A program made the translations under genes and the position numbers. Positions 38,943 to 45,866 of a stretch of 64,000 bases of DNA are shown here, one piece after another. Under the pieces are notes generated by a model. That model searched no databases. It saw only the letters and a program-made list of their open reading frames with translations, and had not been told where the DNA came from. Numbering within the stretch: position 1 is the first letter of the stretch; every line of letters begins with the position of its first letter. This DNA is from Streptomyces sp. 2131.1 (lineage in GTDB: Bacteria; Actinomycetota; Actinomycetes; Streptomycetales; Streptomycetaceae): contig NZ_FNSY01000001.1 in NCBI RefSeq assembly GCF_900105515.1, positions 558,001-622,000 on the forward strand, given 5' to 3'.

Positions 38943-39838
38943 GCCTGGCCCCGCGGGCGGTCCTGGTCCACCGCACCACCGAGTACGAGGAGCTGCTCGC
39001 CCGGCACGGCACGCACGGCCAGGCCGCGTTCGTCCTCGGCGCGCGCGGCCGGTCCATCGACGAGGTGGCCCGCAGGCACGAGCGGACCCGGCAGGCGCTG
39101 GCCGATGTGGCGGCGGCCGTCCCGCTCCAGTGGCGCCACTGCCGGGTGGAGCGGGCGGACCTGGACCGGTTCCTGTTCGCGCCGGAGGACGTGGTGGTGG
39201 TCGTCGGACAGGACGGCCTGGTCGCCAACGCCGCGAAGTACCTTTCCGGCCAGCCGGTCGTCGGCATCGACACCGACCCGGGCCGCAACCCCGGCGTCCT
39301 GGTGCGCCACCGGCCCGCCGACGCGGGAGCGCTCATGCGGGCGGCCGTGACGCCCGGCGGGCGGGCCGACGCGCTGACGATGGTGGAGGCGGCGGCCGAC
39401 GACACGCAGCGGCTGCTCGCCCTCAACGAGATCTACCTCGGCCCGCCCGGCCACCAGACGGCCCGCTACCGGCTGGGCCCCGACGCCACGGACTCCCCCG
39501 CCGAGCCGCAGGCGTCCTCCGGCGTCCTGGTCGGCACCGGGACCGGGGCCACCGGCTGGCTGCGCTCGCTGTGGCAGGAGCGGCACAGCGCCCTTCCGCT
39601 GCCCGGGCCCGCCGATCCCCGGCTGCTCTGGTTCGTCCGGGAGGCGTGGCCCTCGCCGTCGACCGGCACCTCGTTCGTCTCGGGCGAGCTGGGGCCCGGG
39701 CAGGGGCTGCGGCTCACCGTGGAGTCGGACCGGGTGGTGGTGTTCGGCGACGGGATGGAGGCGGACGCGCTGGAGCTGACGTGGGGGCAGAGCGTACGGC
39801 TGGGCGTCTCGGAGACCTCGCTGCGGCTGGCCGTGTGA
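38939..39838 (+). CDS. NAD kinase-like protein coupled to SPFH
   Basis: 299 residues. The fold matches NAD+/NADH kinase (PF01513/20143): [17 protein letters not shown] has the GGDG-like loop changed to GQDG, followed by [16 protein letters not shown] and later [10 protein letters not shown], the GGTGxT-like nucleotide-binding site, and [10 protein letters not shown]-like end. The N-terminus carries extra sequence before the loop. Loss of the second Gly may change activity, so it could be a nucleotide-binding sensor. Coupled to the SPFH gene by a 4-nt overlap. Confidence 0.75.
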   Translation: MSLAPRAVLVHRTTEYEELLARHGTHGQAAFVLGARGRSIDEVARRHERTRQALADVAAAVPLQWRHCRVERADLDRFLFAPEDVVVVVGQDGLVANAAKYLSGQPVVGIDTDPGRNPGVLVRHRPADAGALMRAAVTPGGRADALTMVEAAADDTQRLLALNEIYLGPPGHQTARYRLGPDATDSPAEPQASSGVLVGTGTGATGWLRSLWQERHSALPLPGPADPRLLWFVREAWPSPSTGTSFVSGELGPGQGLRLTVESDRVVVFGDGMEADALELTWGQSVRLGVSETSLRLAV

Positions 39839-39908
39839 ACGCGGGAGCAGTTGCGGCATCCCCGTAGGCTCGGCGCCCGGACCCGACCGCCCCCGCCCGA
39901 GGAGCACC

Positions 39909-40412
39909 ATGGCCACCGAGAACGCCGCCCCCTCCCGCAACACCCAGCCGCCCAAGGCGCAGGCGGCGCTGGGTGTCGGGGTGATCGTGCACGACGCGCG
40001 GGGCCGGGTACTGCTCGGCCGGCACCACAGCGGCACCTGGGAGCTGCCCGGCGGCAAGGTGGACCCGCTGCCCGAGTCGGTGGCGGCGGCGGCCGTGCGC
40101 GAACTGCGTGAGGAGACCGGTCTGACGGTCCCCGAGGAGGCGGTCACCGTCTTCGCGATGCTGCACGACGCCGTCGGCGGGATCAACCGCGTGACGATGG
40201 CGGCCCTGGTGCGGGTGGACTCCGGCACCGCGCGGGTGACCGAGCCGCACCTGATCAGCACCTGGCAGTGGACCGCGCTCGACGCGCTCCCCTCGCCGCT
40301 ATTCGATCCCTCGGCGCAGATCCTCGCGGCCTGGCGCCCGGACCTCGGCATCACCCACCCGCCCGTGCACCGGCTCGCCCTCGTGGCCGATGAGCACCAG
40401 GTGAAGCCCTAA
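39909..40412 (+). CDS. Nudix hydrolase
   Basis: 167 residues. The Nudix box runs GGKVDPLPESVAAAAVREL then REETGL, with one extra residue between the first Gly and the Glu compared with the GX5E consensus. The MutT-like beta sheet before it (LGVGVIVHDARGRVLLGRHH) and the C-terminal WTALDALPSPLFDPS are typical of the streptomycete housecleaning type. Substrate unknown; likely oxidised or damaged nucleotides, or NDP-sugars. Confidence 0.9.
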   Translation: MATENAAPSRNTQPPKAQAALGVGVIVHDARGRVLLGRHHSGTWELPGGKVDPLPESVAAAAVRELREETGLTVPEEAVTVFAMLHDAVGGINRVTMAALVRVDSGTARVTEPHLISTWQWTALDALPSPLFDPSAQILAAWRPDLGITHPPVHRLALVADEHQVKP

Positions 40413-40425
40413 GGTAATTAATCGT

Positions 40426-40455
40426 TTGCCTAGGGCTCATAGGCAGAGTTAGCTT
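40426..40455 (+). promoter_or_regulatory. Promoter of the FBP-domain gene (possible leaderless)
   Basis: -35-like TTGCCT at 40426-40431, 18-bp spacer, -10-like TAGCTT at 40450-40455. Transcription would begin near the ATG at 40463, with no ribosome site between. TGCCTA/TAGGCA at 40427-40445 also forms an inverted repeat over the -35. Confidence 0.5.
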
Positions 40456-40462
40456 CGTGGGT

Positions 40463-40957
40463 ATGAAGGCCGTGACCGAGCAGGACATCCGCTCATCGTT
40501 CGTGAATTGCTCCAAGGGGGAGGCCAAGCGTCTGCCGCTGCCCAGGGACTTCGAGGAGCTGCCCTGGGAGGATCTCGACTTCCTGGGCTGGCGCGACCTG
40601 TCCGCGCCGGGACGCAGCTACATCGTCACCGAGCACGCGGGCGAGCTCGCCGGGATCTCGCTGCGCTTCCCGTCGCAGCAGCGCGGCTTCCTGCACCGGA
40701 GCATGTGCTCGCTCTGCCTGACCACCCACCCGGGCAGCGGAGTCTCCCTGATGACCGCCCGCAAGACCGGTCCCGCCGGGCGCGAGGGCAACTCGGTCGG
40801 GCTGTACATGTGCACCGACCTGGCCTGCTCGCTGTACGTGCGCGGGAAGAAGGCGGTGGCCTCCGGGGCCCGGTTCAAGGAGAGCCTGACCACCGAGGAG
40901 CAGATCGCCCGTACGGTGGCGAACCTCTCCGGGTTCGTGACGAAGCTGTTCAGCTGA
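40463..40957 (+). CDS. FBP-domain (EF-G-binding, FusB-like zinc finger) protein
   Basis: 164 residues. The C-terminal treble-clef zinc finger of the FBP family is clear: SMCSLCLTT, then a second Cys pair in LYMCTDLACSLYVRG. Proteins of this family resemble the FusB fusidic-acid resistance factor and bind EF-G. ATG at 40463 is chosen because a promoter-like pair puts the transcript start there; a GTG two codons earlier is possible. Function here is unproven, likely related to translation or antibiotic response. Confidence 0.82.
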   Translation: MKAVTEQDIRSSFVNCSKGEAKRLPLPRDFEELPWEDLDFLGWRDLSAPGRSYIVTEHAGELAGISLRFPSQQRGFLHRSMCSLCLTTHPGSGVSLMTARKTGPAGREGNSVGLYMCTDLACSLYVRGKKAVASGARFKESLTTEEQIARTVANLSGFVTKLFS

Positions 40958-41044
40958 GTGGCCGCGCCGGGCGATGTGGCACTCTTGCCGCGCACCGCCC
41001 GGCGCCGGACCCGGCGGACTCCACCACGACGAACGGACTTGCCC

Positions 41045-42007
41045 ATGAGCGCCTGCTGCGGACCGGGCCGCGAGAGTGCCACCGTCACCACCACTCCCCC
41101 GGCCGACTTCGCCGTGCCCGAGTGGAGCACCGCAGACCTGCTGCGCGGCACGGTCGCCGTGCCGGGCGGGCCGTTCCTGATGGGCGGCGCCGACGAGGAC
41201 GCGTTCCCCGCCGACGGCGAGGGGCCCGTCCGTGAGGTCGTGCTCGCACCGTTCCGCATCGACGCGGCCTGTGTGACGAACGCCGGGTTCGCCCGCTTCG
41301 TGAAGGCCACCGGCTACCGCACCGAGGCCGAACTCATCGGCTGGTCCTACGTGTTCGGCGCCTTCGTCACCCGCGAGGCCCGCCACGCCGTGCTGCCCGG
41401 AACGGTGCCCGGCGCACCCTGGTGGAGGGCGGTGACCGGGGCCTGCTGGCGGGCGCCCGAGGGGCCCGGCACCTCGATCGGCGACCGCCGGGACCACCCG
41501 GTCGTCCACGTGTCGTGGAACGACGCCACCGCCTACGCCCGCTGGGCCGGGAAGCGGCTGCCCACCGAGGCCGAGTGGGAGAAGGCGGCCCGGGGCGGAC
41601 TGGTCCGGGCCCGCTTCCCCTGGGGCGACGAGCTGACCCCGAAGGGCCGGCACCGCTGCAACATCTGGCAGGGCGACTTCCCGGTCCGCAATACCCGGGA
41701 GGACGGCTACGCGGGCACCGCGCCCGTGAAGGCGTACGCCCCCAACGGCTACGGCCTGTACAACGTCTCGGGCAACGTGTGGGAGTGGTGCGCCGACCGG
41801 TTCAGCGCCGACTGGCACGTGCCGGACCGTCCGGAGACGCGGATCGATCCGGCCGGGCCGCCCGAGGGCGGCAACCGGGTGCTGCGCGGCGGGTCGCACC
41901 TGTGCCACCGCTCGTACTGCAACCGCTACCGGGTGGCCGCCCGTACGTCCAACACTCCGGACAGCACCACAGGTCACGGCGGTTTCCGCTGCGCGCTTCC
42001 GCTCTGA
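41045..42007 (+). CDS. Formylglycine-generating enzyme (sulfatase-modifying factor, SUMF1 type)
   Basis: 320 residues; oxidises a Cys in the sulfatase CxPxR motif to formylglycine in an O2- and copper-dependent way. The true active-site pair is present: GGSHLCHRSYCNRYR, Cys287 and Cys292, the aerobic FGE motif. The preceding PPEGGNRVLRGGS and NTPDSTTGHGGFRCA at the end also match Streptomyces FGE. The N-terminus has CCGPGR, a CCxPxR-like string, that may be a self-derived artefact. No sulfatase is encoded in this window. The stop is followed by the riboswitch. Confidence 0.93.
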   Translation: MSACCGPGRESATVTTTPPADFAVPEWSTADLLRGTVAVPGGPFLMGGADEDAFPADGEGPVREVVLAPFRIDAACVTNAGFARFVKATGYRTEAELIGWSYVFGAFVTREARHAVLPGTVPGAPWWRAVTGACWRAPEGPGTSIGDRRDHPVVHVSWNDATAYARWAGKRLPTEAEWEKAARGGLVRARFPWGDELTPKGRHRCNIWQGDFPVRNTREDGYAGTAPVKAYAPNGYGLYNVSGNVWEWCADRFSADWHVPDRPETRIDPAGPPEGGNRVLRGGSHLCHRSYCNRYRVAARTSNTPDSTTGHGGFRCALPL

Positions 42008-42068
42008 GCACGCGGCGGACCCCCGGTCCGGCCCGCGCGTCCCTCCGGCTATCCTGGCCGCCACACCG

Positions 42069-42142
42069 GACACGGGGTGCCCCGCACAGGGGCTGAGATC
42101 ACACCCGTCGAACCTGAACCAGTTAGCACTGGCGGAGGGATG
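42069..42142 (+). promoter_or_regulatory. TPP riboswitch (THI element)
   Basis: The conserved blocks are in order: GGGGTGCCC near 42074, GGGGCTGAGATCACACCCG around 42089-42107, and CCTGAACCAGTTAGCACTGG then CGGAGGGA at 42113-42140. These are the thi box's P2/P4 and pyrimidine-sensing parts. It ends 6 nt before the transporter ATG, so it probably masks the ribosome site (GGAGGG) when TPP is bound. Confidence 0.95.
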
Positions 42143-42147
42143 TCTTC

Positions 42148-43530
42148 ATGTCCTTGTCGCATGCCCGGGACGAGCGCGCCGCTTTCGGCGGGCGCATGCC
42201 GACCGCGCCCGGCGATCTGCGCGTCGAGGCGCACGGGATAGCCCCGGTCCCGGAGTACCGGCGCTACGGCGGTCCCGGGCGGCTGTTCACCGTCTGGTTC
42301 GCGCCCAACCTGACCATGACCGGCGTCTTCACCGGCACCGTCGGCATCGCGCTGGGGCTGGACTTCGGCACCGCGCTCGCCGCCGTCGTGCTCGGCACCC
42401 TCGTCGGCGCCGCGCCCACCGCGTATCTCGGCACCTGGGGAAGCCGCACCGGATCGGGGCAACTGCCGCTCGCACGGCTGGCGTTCGGGCCGGGTGTGGT
42501 GCTGCCCGGCGCGCTCCAGTGGCTGTCGTCGATCGCCTGGGACGCGCTGATCGGGCTGTTCGGCGGGGACGCGCTGGCTCAGTTGTGCGGCTGGCCGTTC
42601 TGGCTCGGGGTCCTGGTCATGATGGCCGCTCAGGGCGCGCTCGGTGTTCTGGGCTACGAGGTGATCCACCGGCTCCAGACCGTGATGACGTTCGCGCTGG
42701 CCGCCGCCTTCACCGTCCTCGCGACGAAGCTCCTGAACGGTGTCGACCCCGTGACCAGCGGTTCCGTGCACGGCGCGGACCGGGCCGGGGCCTTCGTCCT
42801 GACCTGCACCATCGCCCTGAGCCTGGCGCTGTCCTGGGCCCCGTACGCCAGTGACTTCAGTCGCTACCTGCCGCGCGAGACGTCCCGGCCGCGCATGTTC
42901 TGGTGCACGCTGGGCGGGATCAGCGCCTCCTTCGTGGCGGTCCAGACGATCGGGCTGTGGGGTGCCTCGGTCTTCACGGACCAGACCGCGCGCGGCATCG
43001 ACATACTGCTGGGCGGGGGCGCGCTCGGCGCGTTCGGGCTGCTGGCGGTGGCGCTGGCGGCGCTGTGCAGCAACGCGATGAACGACTACAGCGGTTCGCT
43101 GGCGTTGCAGACCATGGGGGTACGCGTGCCCCGCCCGGCCGCCGCGGCGCTCGCCGCCGCCCTGGGCTTCCCGCTGGTGCTGTGGATGCACGCGGCGGAC
43201 ACCACGGCCCGCTTCCAGAACGTCCTGCTCCTCGTCGGCTACTGGATCCCCGGCTTCGTGGCGATCGTGTCGGTGGACTGGCTGGTCCGGGCCAGGGAGC
43301 GGCGCGGCGCCCCCGTCGACCTCGCCGCCGAGCACGCACGGCCGCGCCCGTGGTGGCCGGCGCTCGCCGCGTTCGCCGTGGCCTTCGCGGCTGCGGTGCC
43401 GTTCATGAGCACCGGCCTGTACGTGGGACCGGTGGCCGAGGCGCTGCACGGGGCGGACCTTGCGTACGGGGTGGCGTTCCTCGTGGCGCTCGCGGCCTAC
43501 GCCCCGCTGCGGATGCGCCGGGTCCGCTGA
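42148..43530 (+). CDS. cytX: NCS1-family transporter, probable hydroxymethylpyrimidine/thiamine-precursor permease
   Basis: 460 residues with about 12 hydrophobic helices, NCS1/purine-cytosine permease family: TVWFAPNLTMTGVFTG at the first helix and SWAPYASDFSRYLP, the family signature. The TPP riboswitch directly upstream shows control by thiamine status, so it is best read as a CytX-type importer of hydroxymethylpyrimidine rather than a cytosine permease. The ribosome site is inside the riboswitch. No other thiamine gene is adjacent. Confidence 0.88.
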   Translation: MSLSHARDERAAFGGRMPTAPGDLRVEAHGIAPVPEYRRYGGPGRLFTVWFAPNLTMTGVFTGTVGIALGLDFGTALAAVVLGTLVGAAPTAYLGTWGSRTGSGQLPLARLAFGPGVVLPGALQWLSSIAWDALIGLFGGDALAQLCGWPFWLGVLVMMAAQGALGVLGYEVIHRLQTVMTFALAAAFTVLATKLLNGVDPVTSGSVHGADRAGAFVLTCTIALSLALSWAPYASDFSRYLPRETSRPRMFWCTLGGISASFVAVQTIGLWGASVFTDQTARGIDILLGGGALGAFGLLAVALAALCSNAMNDYSGSLALQTMGVRVPRPAAAALAAALGFPLVLWMHAADTTARFQNVLLLVGYWIPGFVAIVSVDWLVRARERRGAPVDLAAEHARPRPWWPALAAFAVAFAAAVPFMSTGLYVGPVAEALHGADLAYGVAFLVALAAYAPLRMRRVR

Positions 43531-43536
43531 GCGGGC

Positions 43537-45129
43537 TCACTCCTCGCCGGTCCACGGCCAGTGCGCCCGGCGGCCGTTCTCGATGAGGCCGGCCATCCGG
43601 AACGCCGCGTCGGTGAGGCCGCCGAAGGTGTGCCGGTTCGGCCCGGCGGGAGCGTGGGCCGGCCGGTATCCGGCGAGGTTCCAGGTGTGGACCGGGACCC
43701 CGGCCGGCACCGGGTCGGATGTCCGGGGGCCGTACGGCAGGGCCTGTTCGTCGGTGACGAGGAGCACCCGGTCGTGGTCCAGGTAGTGGGGGCGCAGCGC
43801 CTTCACGGTGTCGGTGCCGCCGAGCCGGTGGAACCGCTTCAGCACGTCGAGGACCGGTTCGCCGGGCGCGTACGGGACGGGCGCGCTGCGCCAGCCGAAC
43901 TCCACCAGGTCCGCCTGCTCGGCGCGCAGGGCCAGCGCGGTGCCGAACACGGCGGCCGCGTCGGCCCGGCTGAGCGTGGACCGTGCGGAGACGGTGTCGC
44001 AGAACATCGAGTCGGACCGGTCGACCAGGACCAGCGTCCGGCCGGACAGGGCGGGCACGTGAGCCAGGCAGTGGCCGAGTGCCGCTTCCAGCGCGGCGGC
44101 CCAGCGCGGTGCGGCGTGCCGGTGGGCGGCGAGGTAGCGGAAGGGGAACTGCCGTGCGCGGGCCACCTCCGCGGGGTCCGCGATGCGTGCGGCGACGTGA
44201 TCAGCGACCGCGTCGGCGATTCCGGCCTCGTCGAAGTTGCGCAGGTTCCGCAGGAGCGCCATGGGCCCCATGCCGGGGATCAGCGCCTCCCAGACGGCCG
44301 CGTCCATCGGCCCGTGCAGCCAGCCCGCCACGGACTCCCAGGTCATGCCGGCCCCGGTGAGCCGTTCCGCGCCGCCGGGCCCGGTGACCAGGGCCCGCCG
44401 CTCGTCCGCCGGGGTGGCCAGGAGCGTCCGCCGGGCGGTGAGCGTCCGGTCGCCTTCCGGCGCCTCGGCCCGCTCCGGGTGGTGGCGGCGGTCGAGGGCG
44501 TACCGGAAGAGCGCGCCCTGCCAGGGCTTGGCCGGGTCCGGTGACGCGTGCACCAGGTTGAGCACGTCACCGAAGCGGAAGTCCCGGGACTCGGTGTCGT
44601 ACTTCAGCAGGGACCGGGAGGTGTAGAGCCTGCGTACGGCGTCGGCGACGCCCCGCTTCACGGGCTGCGGGACCTGGCGCCCGTACGTCGCGATCCAGTG
44701 CGCGAGCAGTTCGCCGGGCTCGTCGGCGCGTTGGAGCACCGAGTCGACTACGGACCGGTTGGAGGGCCCGTCGCTCGTCCCGGCGGCGAGCCGTGCGCGT
44801 ACGTACGCGGCGGCGCCGACCAGGGAGGCGGTGCGCATGTTGCCCTCGCCGCGCAGCCAGCGCAGCAGTCCGGCCGTCCAGGCGGGGTGCTCGACGGCGA
44901 GGCGGGCGACGAGGGCGGTGTACCGGTCGTCGCGATACGCGCCGCTCTCGTAGAAGGTCTCCTGGGAGACGAAGTTGGCGACGGCGAGGAGGAAGAGTTT
45001 CTCGCGGGGCTCCCGGATGTACGCCGTGCCGCCCTCGTAGGTGTGGAGGTTCCGTGCGGTCGAGCCGGGCACGGGCCGGGTGGCGGCGAGGTGGCGGGCG
45101 GCGGCCGAGACATGCGGGGCCACCAGCAT
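43537..45129 (-). CDS. TROVE domain protein (bacterial Ro60/Rsr ortholog)
   Basis: 530 residues. TROVE HEAT-like repeats cover about 25-360: REPREKLFLLAVANFVSQETFYESG, LLRWLRGEGNMRTASLVGAAAYV and MGPMALLRNLRNFDEAG. A vWA domain follows, with the MIDAS motif VDRSDSMF (DxSxS) and TNWLAGY-like end. Ro60 proteins bind Y RNAs and misfolded RNAs and guide RNA quality control or rRNA maturation in bacteria. The ATG at 45129 has no clear ribosome site, and the frame is closed by a stop 21 codons upstream. No PNPase or RtcB neighbour is present. Confidence 0.9.
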   Translation of the reverse strand: MLVAPHVSAAARHLAATRPVPGSTARNLHTYEGGTAYIREPREKLFLLAVANFVSQETFYESGAYRDDRYTALVARLAVEHPAWTAGLLRWLRGEGNMRTASLVGAAAYVRARLAAGTSDGPSNRSVVDSVLQRADEPGELLAHWIATYGRQVPQPVKRGVADAVRRLYTSRSLLKYDTESRDFRFGDVLNLVHASPDPAKPWQGALFRYALDRRHHPERAEAPEGDRTLTARRTLLATPADERRALVTGPGGAERLTGAGMTWESVAGWLHGPMDAAVWEALIPGMGPMALLRNLRNFDEAGIADAVADHVAARIADPAEVARARQFPFRYLAAHRHAAPRWAAALEAALGHCLAHVPALSGRTLVLVDRSDSMFCDTVSARSTLSRADAAAVFGTALALRAEQADLVEFGWRSAPVPYAPGEPVLDVLKRFHRLGGTDTVKALRPHYLDHDRVLLVTDEQALPYGPRTSDPVPAGVPVHTWNLAGYRPAHAPAGPNRHTFGGLTDAAFRMAGLIENGRRAHWPWTGEE

Positions 45130-45201
45130 CTCGGACCAGACCTTGGAGACGCGTCGGGAGTGACGAGGCAGGGAATCCCCCCGGATTCAAGGAGTGTTGA
45201 A

Positions 45202-45301
45202 CGCGCCCGCGCCCGGCGAGATCAAGTAAGTCGGCGGCGGCATCACTTGGAGTGTCAGAAGGAAGTAGCCGCAGCCGGGCGCATCGCCGGGCGCGGGCGC
45301 G
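45202..45301 (-). other. 100-nt hairpin upstream of the TROVE gene, candidate Y-like RNA
   Basis: 18-bp perfect arms at 45202-45219 and 45284-45301 enclose 64 nt that can fold further (near-perfect 9-bp arms GGCTGCGGC/GCCGCCGCC on the minus strand and a CACT/AGTG tip). Size and long terminal stem resemble bacterial Y RNAs, which are usually encoded next to the Ro gene. No protein gene is supported here. Direction (minus, same as TROVE) is inferred; an attenuator or a plain cruciform is possible. Confidence 0.4.
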
Positions 45302-45424
45302 ACGAAACCGTACAAGAGCCTCCGCCGGGCGCACCACCGAATTACGTCGCCCCTTGTTCTGCGCTTCAACTGCCGCCGTTCTCAGCGGTATTGACCCAGG
45401 TGAAACACTTCAATACTGCCAGCC

Positions 45425-45821
45425 GTGGCCCGCGCACGGGAGGCCCAGAAGACCTGGGCCGCACTGCCCGCCTCCCGGTGCCGCGACCATCTGCTGCGCT
45501 GGAAGAAGGCCCTGGCGACCGGTTTGGACGAGGTGGCCCGGACCGTTTCGGAGGAGACCGGGAAACCGGCCGGGGACGCGGCGTCGGAGGTGGCGCTCAC
45601 GCTGGAGCACCACGCCTGGGCCGCCCGCAACGCGGAACGGGTGCTGCGCCGGCGGAAGGTGGGCACGGGCCTCTTCACCGTCCACCAGCGGGCGTCCCTG
45701 GCGCACCGGCCGCTCGGCGCCGTCGGGTTCATCGGCCCCTGGAACTACCCCGTGTACACACCCATGGGCTCCATCGGATCGCCCTGGCGACCGGGAACGC
45801 GGCAAGACGTACGGGCTCTGA
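45425..45821 (+). pseudogene. Aldehyde dehydrogenase remnant, internal deletion and frameshift
   Basis: The frame from 45425 reads the N-terminal part of an NAD-dependent aldehyde dehydrogenase: ARAREAQKTWAALPASRCRDH, TVSEETGKPAGDAASEVALTLEHHAWAARNA and GFIGPWNYPVYTPMGSIG. After that a one-base loss shifts the frame; a second frame gives ALATGNA and then breaks. The final bases, in a third frame, encode GKTYGL followed by a stop, as at the C-terminus of such enzymes. So roughly 1 kb of the middle, including catalytic Cys and Glu, is missing, and the first 40 or so residues are also absent. Non-functional. Confidence 0.7.
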
Positions 45822-45866
45822 GACGGCCTGGGCGCGGCGGCCCCGTGCGACGGCCGCGCCCCCCGT

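Noticed and set aside
45129-45150. CTGGTCCGAG next to the TROVE start, like the conserved Y RNA lower-stem sequence
   Set aside because: It is at the start codon of the protein gene and I find no pairing partner nearby; treated as coincidence.
45187-45369. 60-residue minus-strand frame between TROVE and the aldehyde dehydrogenase remnant
   Set aside because: It overlaps the hairpin and has no domain, ribosome site or conserved neighbours that I can identify. Kept only as the RNA-like structure.
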